A stretch of 64,000 nucleotides of DNA, taken from Paramecium pentaurelia (taxonomy: Eukaryota; Ciliophora; Oligohymenophorea; Peniculida; Parameciidae). Below, piece after piece: positions 37,097-50,422 of this stretch (position 1 is its first letter; the number at the start of each line of letters is the position of its first letter). The notes beneath the pieces are model-generated. The model searched no databases. It worked only from the letters and a program-made list of their open reading frames with translations, and was not told the DNA's origin. The stretch is taken from the NCBI GenBank assembly GCA_905183005.1, contig CAJJDO010000067.1:62001-126000 (forward strand), written 5' to 3'. Made by a program: the position numbers and the translations under genes.

Positions 37097-38674
37097 TCAT
37101 TTTGGTAATATGTTTCTAAAGTTTGTAATTATTTATGAAAAAGTTTTATCTATAAATTTTTTCCATTATGGTTTTTCTTCTTCAAGTGCTAATATTAAAT
37201 CAGATGATATTAATCCCTTCACTATTTCATTTTCTTCATCATTATCATCCAATTGATTATTAATAGCTATTTGTGCTTTGATAACTAAATTTTATTATTC
37301 TGTTGTTTTAAGTACTTTTTAAACAATATTTCCATTAGGATTTTTGATTTTTCTCATTTAAGAAAATACTTATACAATCTTTTATTAAATTAAGGTAGCA
37401 AGAACACAAATATAAAAATGACATTCATTTAAATGAAATGGATTTGTTTTAACTCTTAGTTTTCCAATTATCTTGCTATCTTAAATATCAGTCATAATCT
37501 CAAATAAATGAGGAATCAAATTACAAAAAAAATAATATTCCAATGCTATCAAAACTAATTGTTCTACAGGTATCTTAAGACGATCTTCATTATAAAAATG
37601 ACATCTTTATCCAACAAATTTAGAGATTGGAATACCTGTTTGTTAATATAAACTGGTATTTATGAAACTATTTATGACATCTGTAATAGTATTCTATCTA
37701 GTATATAATTCTACATTTTTAAAAAGTAAAGTAGTAAATTTAAAAACATGCACTTTTCTTAAATCACTTTAATATTCTTTTGATTAATTTTGAATTTTTT
37801 GTGTTTCCTCTATGAATGATTATTCTTTAAGATGATATATAACTTTTTCTACAACATATGCATAATATTATTTTTCATGAATAATTGCTTATCTCTTAGA
37901 AAATTAATCAATAACTTTTTAATATTCCTAATAATTTTGATTAATTTAATTTCTTAATACTTATTTTTTTGATTATAACATTCTATATTTTTTTGACAAA
38001 CACATAGCAGCAAATACTACTTAACAAACAGTTTTAAATTTTAATTTTTTATTCTAATATGATTCATCAATTAAACTCTAATTTAAATCAGAGTATTCAG
38101 AACTATATTTTTATATTTCTTTTTTTTTATTGACTTGTTTAGCATTTAGAACCTTATATTTATAATTTTGTTTATTATCGTACTCAAAACTAGAATCACT
38201 TAATTTTCTTTTATTTATATTTCTTTTTTTATGTTATTTTTCTGTTCTGGAATAGTTTTATAATTAATCATATTTTTTTTTAGATTTTTTTATACTAACT
38301 TAAAGAGATTTATCTACATTTTCTAGTGATCTATTACTTTTGATTTTATTATCAACTGATGGATATCGTATTCTATCAGGTTTAACTTTTAGTTCATAAT
38401 CTTATTAGTTTTAAATGTTTGTATAAATTTATTGTTATTTATATTACAAATCATGATTCAAAGCATTCATTAATTCATTAAGTAATTCCTAATTTTTCTT
38501 ATTGATCTCAAAGATTTCTTTAAAAGTAAGTTAATTTTTTTAATGATGCAGTTATTGGGATATTCTAAATTAAGGTTTTTCTGAAGTTAAAAATTAATTT
38601 TTTTGAGGTATTAAAGGTAACTTTGGATAGTTTTCTAGGAAGTTATTAGAATAATTATTAGTTGAAAGTTGCAT
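37097..38674 (-). CDS. Hypothetical protein with basic N-terminus and conserved-looking C-terminal domain
   Basis: 525 codons, intron-free. Residues 1-210 are disordered and Lys/Asn-rich with stretches resembling nuclear-localisation signals (KKRNINKRKL). Residues about 220-525 look folded (VVFAAMCLSKKYRML, VHVFKFTTLLFKNVELY, ISKFVGQRCHFYNEDR, VLIALEYYFFCNLIPHLFEI, HLNECHFYICVLATLI). No family is recognised. The single long frame with good hydrophobic patterning is strong evidence for a real gene. Confidence 0.75.
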
Positions 38675-38876
38675 GGTTAGTAAATTAGGAGCAATCCAAC
38701 TTGCATTAAACATTCTAGCAAATAAAATTGATTTGATTTAATTAATAATAATACATATTAATGAATTTAGAAAATTTCTGATTAAATGTAGTTGACAGTA
38801 AACTACAGAAATTAAATTTTAATATTTGTTATTTGATTGATATTACTTGATAATATGTAATGAAAAATGAGATATA

Positions 38877-40545
38877 TCATATAATCATAGATTCTCCTTA
38901 GAATAGACTTTTTTTGATTATATCTTATACTTATATTTATTCAACAAATCTAAATTCAGGTAGTAATATATTTTAATTTTGTATTAATTTAAGATTAATA
39001 TTACTTTCTTTTTTATTAAAATTCATTTTTTCAAGTAATCGACAAGTTTCACATTTTGTAGTTTGACTTTAAAGTAATAATTCTTAAAAATTCATGAATT
39101 TATTATTTAAATTGTTCAGTAAATTCAATGAATATATTTATTTGTTAAACATTTTAAATATTTGTTGATTAATATTATTTCCTAATTACAAAACATGTAA
39201 GGATACTTAATTAGTCAACTTAATTAAGGGTTAACATATAGAATTTATAACAATTAAACTAATTGTAATTGTTAATGAACAAATTGAAATTATAATTGAA
39301 GCAGCTAAGAAATACCAAAAAATAAATGATTATTCAATTTCTTAAAATTATTTTTCCATTATATTAATTGAACTAACATTTGTAAATCTAATATATATAT
39401 TAATTAATAATATACATTATAAGTGTAAAATTTTCTTTTTAGAATTTTTCACATTAAACATGTACAAATTTTTTATGATATTTATTATACAAAATTAATA
39501 TTTAATTAGAATTATCTCTACTTAATCTATTGATTGCATGTTATTCTATTTTATACCAATCTGTTTGATTAAATCCAGTTATAGTTTCATTAAAAACATA
39601 AAAAATGTCTGTTAAATTTTACCACATTTCCATACCATTATATAAAACTTATCCAGCATAATTAATCAGTATAATATTGTATAAAACATATTCAAAACTA
39701 GGATCATTAGTAGTTAACATTGTTTTGGCAATTCCAATGAACTACTTTTTAGAATTAAATAATGAATGTGTTATTGAAAACTGATAGTCAAATTATTCAA
39801 TGAACACTTTATAAACTTCAGAATAAAAATACAATTCATTTGAATGTACTTCCATTTGTTTAATATGATTAACATACCTTAGTTATAAAATTTATATGAA
39901 TACCATGGTCTTGTTTTAGGATCATATCCATTAATCAACATTCCAATAGGATAAACAATATCAAATTTGTAATCTGAATTGTCAACTACTTAAATAAAGT
40001 AAGAGGATTCAATACTAAATAAGAGATCATACTCATTCATTAGACCTAAACTATCATATAGTAAAGAAATGTTTTAATTATTTTATGGCAATGTTATCAA
40101 ATCATGAACTCCATGAAGTTAATAACAAAATTTAGGTGTTTGATAAAAATATTGAGGAATTATTAACAGTTCTGAATTTATACAAGATTCCATTTACTTA
40201 ACTTTTGTAAATTTAGGTGATTATATTTAATATGTGATCAAAAAAGAGGAAAGATGTTCAATAAGATTAATTCCTATATTTATATTTGTATTATATGTTA
40301 CTTCTTTAATGTTTTTATTTGATATAATGTGAAACTAATGTTGTTGCCTAATTAATTTATTTGATATCCAATTTAGAAATCATAGTTTCAGAGGAATGAG
40401 TTGAAATGTAATAAAATATTCTTAATTCCACATATGTAGCTGCTCCTGCTAAAACCAAAACAAATAAGAGAATTATTATTTCAAAAAGAAATATTTAGGA
40501 CCTCATTCTCATCTCTTTAAAAGCTGAAATTATACACTTAAACAT
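38877..40545 (-). CDS. Two-TM receptor with extracellular Cache-like domain (paralog 1)
   Basis: 528 residues with three introns (40274-40301, 39878-39903, 39388-39415). TM1 is at about 20-42 (LFEIIILLFVLVLAGAA) and a 300-residue extracellular region ends with YDPKTRPWY, the signature turn of Cache sensor domains, followed by FNETITGFNQTDW. TM2 is near 355-385 (FLAASIIISICSLTITISLI). The remaining 140 residues are cytosolic and include KCETCRLLEKM. Its closest relative is the gene at 42778-44463, with introns at equivalent places. Cache domains sense small molecules, usually feeding a kinase, cyclase or chemotaxis module; none is present here, so the output must go through a partner. The divergent DOMON gene at 40934 is 388 nt away; that gap shows nothing else. 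Confidence 0.8.
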
Positions 40546-40933
40546 TTGAGGAATTAAAATTTTACTCTTTTTTTTATTATTTATTATAATTATCAATTAA
40601 AATCAATGTTTAAATCAACAGGCTTTTTATGAAGTTTATTAATTGATTTATAAACTTATAATTTAACAAATACGTTATAATTAATACTTCAAAAGTGTCA
40701 ATTATAGAGTCTCATTAAATTTAATAATAAATATTACATTTTAATCATAGTTTCATTAAATATAAATATTTGATTATATAATAAAAACCTTTAAATATAT
40801 AATTGTGTAAATATTTATATCAATTAAAAATTATCAAATATTTTATTTAATTTGTGGATACTGTTCTATAAAATTTAATTAATTCCATAAATTTCACTTC
40901 TAAACTTAAATTCTATAGATTTATAGTATAAAA

Positions 40934-41927
40934 ATGTTTCAAATTAATACATCTATATTCATTCTTTTGATTGTTTTAATAACTGTTAATGCTGAAATTG
41001 CATTTACTTATACAAAAAACAATCATGAATTGCATTACAACATAATATCAAATGAGGATTTAGTTGTATTAGCCTTTTCTGGATAATAGGTATAACATTT
41101 AATTAATAATGAAAGGATTTCAGAGAATACTTATTTTGTAGATTAAAAGAATGTTAATGTGAGGAAAGATTTGTTTAAGGAGCTCGTAGCCATCCAAAAT
41201 TAAGTGAGCAGTAATTAATCTCAAATTACTTTTGTCAAAAAAATTAGATGAACTTTATAAGACCAGACACAGGATTCTAACCATATGTATGGAAGAATAC
41301 TTAAGGAAAAGAATAATCAAAACATATTGAATAATAATCAAGGATTGTTTAGGAAGTCACATCTACAGCCTCTACTACTACTTATACTGATACTGATATG
41401 ACAGCATCTTTATCTGTTGGAAGTATTTTCCAAGTGAAATGGAAGTTTAATACTGATGATACTATAGAGATGTGTTTTATTTTGAATCAAAAATCATGGA
41501 TCGGAGTAGGCTTTGGTAGAGGGGTAAAAAATTATAATAATAATTTTAGATGAAGAATGTTGATATGTTAACTATTAATATCATAGATAATTAGGCTGAA
41601 GTTATAGATTTATGGTCAGTTGAAGATGATACTCCTCCAACTGATACATAATAAGATTTAGAATTGATTTCTTATAGTATAGCTGATAATTCTGTTAAAG
41701 CTAGAATAAAAAGAAAATTAAATACTGGTGATTCTTCATAAGATGTAGTATTGGCTAAAGGAACTTCTTATACTTGGAGTTATGCAACATCATCTGCCTT
41801 AGTAATGGAGGATCATGGTCATGAATTTTAAGAATTTACTATAACTTTAGTTGAGAATGGAGATACAGTAATTTCATATTCAGAGATTTTAATGGTTTTT
41901 GTTGTGATTTTTAATTTAATATTCTGA
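40934..41927 (+). CDS. Secreted DOMON-domain protein with hydrophobic tail
   Basis: The product has a signal peptide (MFQINTSIFILLIVLITVNA), about 130 residues of unassigned sequence, a Thr-rich linker and a DOMON-type beta domain (SIFQVKWKFNTDDTIEMCF, WIGVGFGRGM, LNTGDSSQDVVLAKG, YTWSYA). The hydrophobic end SEILMVFVVIFNLIF could be a GPI signal. The 26-nt intron 41524-41549 is good. The frame breaks near 41237-41247: either a seven-A run lacks one base, or there is an atypical 44-nt intron (41204-41247). DOMON domains bind haem or sugars; here that is by analogy only. Confidence 0.7.
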
Positions 41928-42034
41928 GTATTATATATCAATTTAGAAATCTATTTATTATTTTTATATATCTAACTAGATAACTATTAATATTTTTATA
42001 AATTTATTTAGATAACTATTAATATTTTTATAAA

Positions 42035-42562
42035 TCAATCTAGACGCTCTAATTCCTATAATTCCCAATCCTCAAAATTTCCATTTGGTAAATATCTTCG
42101 AATTATAAATGGAATTTTATTTTCATTAAGTTCTTGTTAAGCAACTAAAATAGGATCTGTTGTTTCCTCTATTTAATATTTCCATCATTTTTATACTTGG
42201 ATCAACATAAATAGGACTATTTTTACTAATCTGAAGTGCTCTTGTACCAATTACTCTAGCTCTTTCATATTTAGTTAAAAATGGTGGTGTAATTCTTTCA
42301 TTTTTATTTACTTTTCTTCCTTTGCTTTGAGACATTTGTGCTCCTGATCTTAAAATCTATTAATCCTCATCTGAATCAGATTCTGATGTCACAGAATTTT
42401 TTTCTAAATTAAATGTATTCCTCCACATATACCTGCTGAATCTTAATCACTTGTATCAATAACAGAATCCTCTGGTTCAATTTCATTTCCACCACTTGAA
42501 TGACTGCGTGAATTATCATCAATTTCTGAGTTTTCTGGTTCCTAATCACTAATATCACTCAT
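42035..42562 (-). CDS. RPB6: RNA polymerase common subunit RPB6/RPABC2
   Basis: 156 residues with two introns (42404-42432, 42169-42196). The acidic Ser-rich N-terminus is followed by the highly conserved core: PPFLTKYERARVIGTRALQI, then PILVAQQELNENKIPFIIRR and a C-terminal EDWELQELE. Length and motifs match RPB6, shared by RNA polymerases I, II and III, which clamps the largest subunit. The N-terminal half of this protein is poorly conserved, as in other species. It sits between the two receptor paralogs; an RNA polymerase III subunit candidate lies at 50778. Confidence 0.96.
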
Positions 42563-42777
42563 TAATTTAAATAATAAAAGTAAGAAGTTTTAAACAAAAT
42601 TTTTGCAATCTAAAAATTTCTATGCTTTTAAATTTTTAAATAATTTAATCTTTCATTATCTAATTTTATATTAAGATTTTGTAAATCAATTACATTAGAT
42701 TCAATACTTACATAATTATTTTAAAATATGTTTAAATATATGTATATAATAAAATATTACTATTAATTGAGAATATA

Positions 42778-44463
42778 TCATATTTCTTACACCTTGAATT
42801 ATTATATCATTTATTATAGTAATTAATAACATTCTTCATAATCTTAATCTATATTTTCTGGAATATTCTTTATAGCTATTTTTATTGGAATGATATGTAA
42901 ATTATTATCTCTTCTATTGTAAAACATTTTTTCAATTAGTATACATTATTCACATTTCTTTTGTTATTTTATTTATAGTGTTTCATATAAACTCCAAATC
43001 TAATCATTTAAATTACTGAATAGATTAGAAGATCTTTTTTTTTATTATTACAGAATCTTGAATATCATTTAGTTTATATTATTTCCAACAGATAATACAT
43101 GATTTGATATTGAACGATTAATTTCTATTAATGGTCGACATATTATTTTAATAAAACATATACTAATACTAAATGATAAAGCTCCCAAAAGAATTATTTA
43201 GAAAACTGCACTTAAAATCCAATTTTCAGATTCAATAAATGCTTCTTTAAATTATTATTCTAAAATTTTCTTTGATGATATATTAGTGTATCTAAAAAGT
43301 AAAAAAAAAATGATATTACATTATTAATGTAAAGTTTTCTTTAGTGAATTTTTCACTTCTCAAATGTACATAGGATTTAAATTATTTGTTATATAATATA
43401 ATACAATTAGAAAAATCATCATGTTAAGATAATGATTTTTTTGAATTAGATAAAGCATTATCTTCTATTATTTTCCAATCTGAATCATTAAAACCAGTGA
43501 TAGTTTCATTATTAATGTAAAATACTTAACTGTTATTAATCTATAATATTTCCATTTAATTGTAAATAACCTATCCATATTTATTTATTAAAAGTATATT
43601 TGATTTAACATGATCAAGGTTCATGTCATCAACAGTTAACATAACCTTTAATATACCAGAGATATTTTTATTTTCATCAAATAAAGATTAAGTAATTGAG
43701 AAATAATAATTATAATCTCCAACTATCATTTTGTAAACATCAGTAAAGAAATAGTATTGGTTTGGATTTTCATTAGCCTTTTTAATATGGTCAATATACC
43801 TAAATTAAAATAATAAATTACCAGGGTCTATTTTGAAGGTCATAATTTGGAACATGCAATCCAAATGGATAAAAACTATTAAAACTTATATTTGTGACAT
43901 CTACGAATTATAAAAAATCTGGATAAAATTTATTCAATTCTAAACCAAAATTTTCTAATAACTTAAGACCATTATAAAGAGATAGTATTTAAGAACTCTT
44001 TTACATGGCCTCTTCTAATTCGATATTTCCATATATTGAATAACACATTTTTTAAGTATGTTTTAAGTAGATACTCTTTATGTAATCATCCTCTTTAAGA
44101 CAAAGGTCATTTGGGTTTGCAAATTTGACTTAGCCTTAGAATTTAGTTTAATGATACAAAAAAGAAGAAATATGATCAACTAATAAGATGCCTAGTGATT
44201 AAATATATAATTTTAATACTAATTTGATGCTTTTCTTTAATGTAATGTTTCATCAGGTGGGTAGTTAGAGATATTTGTTTAATGTCCTAATTTACTAAGG
44301 TGTTTTATAAAGATCTTTCAGAAATATAATAGAATATCTTGATTTCAATATAGATGGCGGTTCCAGCTATACTCAAGACTAAAAGGAGAATAATAATATC
44401 AAGAGAAATAATCTGTGATCTCATTTTTAGATTTCTGAAAGCTTATAATCGGGAATTGCCCAT
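42778..44463 (-). CDS. Two-TM receptor with extracellular Cache-like domain (paralog 2)
   Basis: 535 residues with three introns (44192-44219, 43800-43821, 43292-43319), each at the site matching its paralog at 38877. TM1 (LDIIILLLVLSIAGTAIY) and the extracellular region with FYPFGLHVPNYDLQNRPWY are followed by FNETITGFNDSDW-like sequence. TM2 is LSAVFQIILLGALSFSISI and a 150-residue cytosolic tail carries KKCEQCILIEKM. The conserved RPWY turn, the NETITGFN segment and the tail CxxC are shared with the paralog and probably functional. The pair may form a homo- or heterodimeric sensor. Confidence 0.8.
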
Positions 44464-45551
44464 ATTAAATTATGTTTAAGCTATATAAATTATTGCTTAA
44501 AAATTATCTCTAATTTAGTAAGTAATGATTAAATAAGAAAGCAAATTAATTAAATAAAAGTTAAGGACAATATTATTTTATAATTCACTAATTTAGCTGA
44601 GATGCCCTTCTTATAGTCAATCAAAATTTTGATTATTTATTTTTTGTTAAATTTCATCTCATTTTAATTACTTATGACGAATTCAAATTATAAAGGAATA
44701 AAAATAATTCATTATTCAATTAATTAATATTTTATAAAGAAAATAGCTTCATATTTTTTAATTAATAATTCAGGTAAATAGATTTTCTGAATTAAGTAAT
44801 GGATTATTATTTTACTCAATTTTTCAAATTATAATTAAATAATATATTAAATCTTTTCATTTTTAAATTAGATAACCTCAAGGAATTTTTTCATAAATTT
44901 TACTATTTAATTCATTTATTTTTATTCTTCTTATCATATGTTGCCTTTCAAGGAATTTTTATTTTATTTCAATCTAATCATCTAAGAAGATAGTTAGTTC
45001 TGTTCAATATTCATTTTAGAGGATATCTGTAAGTAATTTTAAGGTTATGAAATTTATATGCATTCTAAAATTGACTATACTATTAATTTCAACTCACAGG
45101 AATTAAGTTAAATAGAGTACTTAATATTGATAGTGATTTTGGAAAGCAACGATGAATATTAAATTTTGAATTGCCTTTTCCCTAAAGTGCAATCATATAT
45201 TTAAAAATACAAATGATATCTTTGATTTTAATTAAAAATTATGGAAAGTTTTTCATTTAAATTAATTAATAATAATTTGACATACAACTGTAAACTTCTA
45301 AACTTAGTCAAGTAAATTTATCTATAAATTTTATTCTAGTGATAATATTCATCATTAAATTAGTGTATCAATAATATAGTTACAAGGGACCATCCTAATA
45401 AGAAATATTAAAAAATTCATTAAGTTCACTAATTATCATAATAAATATTCAAATAGAATTATTATTTTAAGTTAATTTAAATACTTTTAATTTAAATAAT
45501 TTAATTTTTATTAACAATTTATATGTATTTAAGTTTAATTAATTTTTTAAA
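44464..45551. other. Intergenic region, 1.1 kb
   Basis: Between the start of the receptor gene and the 3' end of the gene at 45552. Both strands have open stretches, but none shows protein-like composition or a consistent intron model. No RNA gene recognised. Confidence 0.5.
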
Positions 45552-48020
45552 TCATGGATCGATTCTTTATTTCCTTTTAGCATTCCGACTTTAAAAACTA
45601 CTATTCAAGCTTTAAGATTAATTTGTTAATTTAGATGAATCTTAAGTGAATATGCCTTAGAATTATAAATTAATTTTTACAATTAGTTTGAGGGAGTTAA
45701 AGTAATTAATTTTAATGTTCATTTTATTACTTGGGATTTGTTGAATTAAATTAAATTACATTAAACCCACTTGAAATTTACTATTGAATTTAAGGATAGA
45801 AATTATTGGATTCTGATTAAGGTTAATTAAATGATCCAAGAGGGTTCTATGTCTACAATAACTATTATTTAAATTAGAATTATTAATTAGGTAATGATGT
45901 ATTTGTGATTTCCATATTGTTATTATTATTCATACTATTATTATTAATATTCATATTATTATTTACACTTGTTTAAAATACATTAAAATTTGTTAAAAAT
46001 TAATTTGACTAATTTTATTAATTTGACAATTATTGGAAAGAGAAAAGTGATGATTATGCAGATTATGGGTTAAACATAGAAGTGCCATTATTTTATAATT
46101 TAAATAAATCATCTGAAAATTATGAAGTCTAAATTTTAGCAGGATCATCTTAATTATTTCTATTTTATTATTATGAATGATTTGAAAAATAAGAGATTAT
46201 TTGTTCTTAATCAATTTTTGGAGATTATTATAGAAAGGGATTACCTATTTATTTAACTGGAGTAGTAACTTATTTGATTAATTGATCAGAAGAAGAGAAA
46301 TTACATTTGTTTTACTCATTTTTTGTTTGTTGTTTTAATGATTCATTATTAGATTTCAATTAAAAATTTAATCCAATAGAATTAGGTTAATTATCTTCAG
46401 ATTAATCATATTTATTTTCTTCTTTTTTCTATTCTCCTAATATTGATTGAGGTTAAAAAATTAAATTTTAAAAAAGTTATTTCATAGGGCGAAACTATTC
46501 ATTTTAATTGTTAGAAGTATTATTATAAATACCATTATTTTATTTATTTTCCTCTTATCTATTCAAAATATTTTTTTAATTGTTTCCATTAGAATTTGAA
46601 GGCTAATCTTAAATTACTGAGATATTTGACTTATTTTAAAGGAATGTAAATTAATTTTATTACAAATTTTAACTTTAATTAGAAGAGTTTTATAGATTTA
46701 AGTCCTTAGAATCATAAGATGAAAATATAGATGAGTGTACATTTATTTTATTTTGAATCACTTATTCTTATTAACCTTCTCTGTATTTTCCAAATCCAAA
46801 TAAAGGAGTGTCTGAAAAATTATTAATATTTCTCTCTTTTTATTCAGAAATCTTTTTCTCTTCAGAAACTTCCTTCAATAATTATGTATTACTATTTTTT
46901 ATTTTAATTATATCTTATTTTTCAGAGCCTTGTACTAAGAAATTGATAACATTTTATTATGGTTATACTGAAAATTCAGTTAATTTTTCATTCTTTATTA
47001 TATCTTTTTTCACTTAATCATTAAATGGATCAATTTGTTTAGTTTCATTAATTTTATTGATGATATCAGAATGTTTTCGTGATTATGAGTTTTCATGTAT
47101 TTTAGGGCTATAAGTAATAGATTTGGATTCTTATTCATTTAAATTAATCATAGATTATGATTTCTTTAATCCTTTTGATTGATTTACTATAATTTCATTA
47201 ATTGTAAACATAGGAGGTTCAATCTATTTTTATTTTTCATCATCTAATTATATTATAATCATTTCTTTATTTTTTGGCTCCTTTTTTAGGTCAGATACAA
47301 GAAGACTATTATCTTTAAGGGAATCATCTGTCATTTATTCAGGAACTTCTTTTATTCTACTTTCATTAATACTATCCTAAATTTAATCTTATATATTATC
47401 CTTAAATACAAATTTGATTCCTACTTATTATTTTTTCTCTAAATATATTTCATAATTATACAATCAAGTTTTCTTTTTTTATATTATTAAGAACTAAGTT
47501 TTCTTTTAGGATGAATAATATTATTCTATTTAGTTTAAGCTATATCAATATCTTCTGGAAATACAGGATCAAAACTATATTATAATTCTTATTTTTATAA
47601 TATTTTAAATTTACAATTGAACTTTTTCATGTGTTTATTCTCTTTTTATTAAACTTTTTAAGATAATTCATTTTATTATACTTTTTCATTCTATTAATTA
47701 TTTATATGATCATCAAAGCTCATAAATTTGTTTCTTCTTTATTTTATGCTATTTTGAGAATTACAAATTTGAATAGAATCTAAATGAAAATGAATGATAC
47801 CATGTTCAATAGTTTATGCTCCAACTATTTCTAAATCTACTGGAACATAAATAGTCTATTAAGATATAAGTTCCCTTTTTATACAAGAAGAAGGATTTAA
47901 ATTGATATAAAATAAGCTTTTCAATTTGTTTATGATTTTAGTACTTATACTTGGGTTTTCTTTTACAATTTTATTAAATGGATTGAAGCCTATAAATGAA
48001 CTCTATTTTTTGCCTAACAT
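45552..48020 (-). CDS. Large Q/N-rich disordered protein, possibly nuclear-pore related
   Basis: 806 residues with two introns (47439-47461, 45656-45680). After a structured N-terminal 100 residues (FIGFNPFNKIVKENP, IYVPVDLEIVGAQTIEHG) the rest is low complexity, with scattered Phe motifs (LFGFGKYREG, NPLGSFNQP, SLFSF, GNPF) and long N/Q runs (NNNMNINNNSMNNNNN). It ends SRNAKRKQRIDP, a basic nuclear-signal-like tail. The Phe motifs in a Q/N/S spacer recall FG nucleoporins, but true FG dipeptides are few, so another disordered nuclear protein is equally possible. The plus strand opposite looks open only because TGA is the single stop. Confidence 0.7.
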
Positions 48021-48175
48021 ATTTAAATTATTTATATATTTTATAATTATAAACTAGGAATTATATTATTATTTTACATTTATATAAATTAATTTTTATT
48101 ATCTTAATTTTTGTGTTGAGATCGCTTTGATAACAATTTATTCAATTAAAGTATTAGTAATAATAAATATTATTT

Positions 48176-49748
48176 ATGTAAAAGTAAATTGATGAGGTTG
48201 AACTCTTATTAAAAAAGAGTCCTCAACATAGAAGCAAAGCAGAAATCGATCTTTTAGTTAAATTAACTTCTTAACTTCCTTTTTTTAAATAATACACTAA
48301 ATCAGAGAATGGAATTCAAATACAAAGGAAATGTTGTAAAAATATGTATTGTGAAAAATTCAAATCACATGAAATTGTATTCTATGTAGGTAACCCATAA
48401 TTCTAAATTCTTTAGATAGTGTTGGCACTAAATTCTATATTATATTAGAAGGATAAGTTATGGTATTAGTAAGGAAGCCCAATCAAATTGAAATGGAAGC
48501 TGTAAGAATTCTAAATAAAGGGGAATCTTTTGGTGAATTAGCACTCTTACATAAACAACCAAGGTTAGCAACAATTCAATGTCTTACTGAATGTACTTTT
48601 GCTGTTTTAGATAAATAACAATTTAAGCATATTCTTTAGGAAGAACAATAAAAATAATTAGACGAAGTATGTATCTTTATTAATATGAAAGAACATTGAT
48701 TATTTCTCTCAAATTAAAATATTTTCACATCTTCATAGAACTTAATTGAAACATATTTATCTAAATTCTTTTTTGTATGAATTTGAAAAAAATCAAATTG
48801 TTATATAAGAAGGCTAAAAGGTTGATTATTTTATTTTAATTAAATCTGGTAGCTTCTTAGTTAAGAAGTTTATTAGATCTAATTAAACTAATGCAAATGT
48901 AATTATTATAAATATGATAGCTTTTTGAAATAGGAGAATTACAAGTATTTGGTTTCTATCATCTCAATATAAATCTTCCTTATGAATATTCTTTGATTTG
49001 TAATTCAGCCAAAGGATATGCATATAAAATTTAAAGAACATCATTAGTTGAAAGAATGTTTGAATAACAATTTGAAGAACTTAAATTACATAGAATAGAA
49101 TTACAATAGTTTGCAGAACTTAGAACATAAACAGATGCAAAAACAGCTTCTAATTTTCCATAATATTATTCTTAAAGAATTAAAACAGAAAATTTAATAG
49201 AATCTCCATAAAAAAGTGATAGATTAATAGAGACTACTAAAAAAATACAATAAATTTAATAAATTAAAAAATAACAAAGAAATAAATTAATTAAATAATA
49301 ACTCGAATTCTTATCTTTAAAATAAAGAAAACATCCAATTAAAGTTATACCATCAAGTGTAACTTAAACTTAATCAGAGCTCTTTCTTAAATAAAAAACC
49401 TGCTATAATTTTGTTACATAAAATGATTCTCAAGAATTTGATTGTTAATAAATTCAAAAATTTGAATCTTAAGTTGAATTACCAAAAAATAAAATAAAAA
49501 AACTTACAATGAAAACACATTTTCCAGAAGAATTATTAGAAAAATAATCTTGTAATAGTCCATTGAGTACATCATAATCATAATTGAAAAGTCGTAAAGA
49601 AAAAAAAAGAATGATTTTACCAAAAGCTCAAAACAGAATTAAATCCAGGACATTTTAATCCTAGACGCACTTCTCTCCTCTCTTCAAAACATAAAATAAT
49701 CGTCTCTAATTATTATTAAGTAGCACAAACAGTAATAAAGTCTTATGA
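48176..49748 (+). CDS. Cyclic-nucleotide-binding domain protein
   Basis: 499 residues with three introns (48390-48415, 48667-48691, 48899-48920). A first CNB domain lies at about 30-160 (FYIILEGQVMVLV, then the phosphate-binding cassette FGELALLHKQPRLATI, with the Glu and Arg that hold the sugar-phosphate). A second, diverged CNB follows at about 165-290 (VDYFILIKSGSFLVKK) and lacks a proper cassette. The last 200 residues are basic and disordered. No kinase or channel is attached, so this resembles orphan cNMP-binding proteins common in ciliates; a PKA regulatory subunit would have an inhibitor site and dimerisation region, not seen here. Confidence 0.88.
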
Positions 49749-49986
49749 TTACATAAATATTTAATGATTTAATAATATCAATTTTTTTTATTATTATTAT
49801 TTTTAAGATTATATATAAGTATTCATTTTATTTTTTAATAATTTTTATTATATCTTTTATTCCAAACAACTATAAAATATTGACCTTTAAATATTTGGTC
49901 AATTATTTTTACTTGAATCATTATTAATAAATTAGATTAAATTTTAATTCTAACACTTTATGATTGAAATGAATTATATAAAAATA

Positions 49987-50422
49987 TCACTTTTAGCAAT
50001 TGAGACATCCATCACATCTACACAAATGTGTACATGTTTGACCATTTAAAAAACATTCACAATATTTCTTTTGACATCCAGACTTTTTACAATTACATCC
50101 TTTGAAACTTTATTTAAATGCCCCAGGATCTCGATTTATAATTTATACTTTAGCCACCTTTCTTTATTCAATATTAAGTGTATTATTGAAACAACCTACA
50201 CAATTACAATTTTCAGAACACATTTATCCGTTAGCAAAGCAATCACAATACTATTTTAGACATTAGGATTTCTTACAATTACAAGATCTAATATTAATAT
50301 ATAATTTACTTTGTATTTGTAATGATTTTTTAATTATTTGGAGGAGGAAATATTATTTTAATTGGTCGATAAATATTCTTTTAATCTAACTATATTGATG
50401 TTTCAACTGTCTCCTCTTCCAT
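49987..50422 (-). CDS. CXC (CRC) domain DNA-binding protein, LIN54/TSO1 type
   Basis: 137 residues with a 22-nt intron (50288-50309). Two cysteine-rich CXC motifs are complete: CNCKKSQCLKQYCDCF with its following CSENCNCVGC, and CNCKKSGCQKKYCECF with CTHLCRCDGC. They are joined by the conserved linker INRDPGAF. Such domains bind zinc and insert a Tyr into the DNA minor groove at CHR-like sites (TTYGAA); the Tyr is present in each repeat. The protein is much shorter than LIN54 and consists of little more than the DNA-binding domain, so regulatory regions must come from partners. The 0.36 kb upstream of it (50423-50777) shows nothing further. Confidence 0.94.

Noticed and set aside
46808..47017. 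Phe/Ser-rich membrane-like frame on the plus strand
   Set aside because: Antisense to the Q/N-rich 806-residue gene, whose two introns and full length fit exactly.
50071..50259. Plus-strand frame of about 62 codons
   Set aside because: Antisense to the CXC-domain gene, which has all its conserved cysteines.
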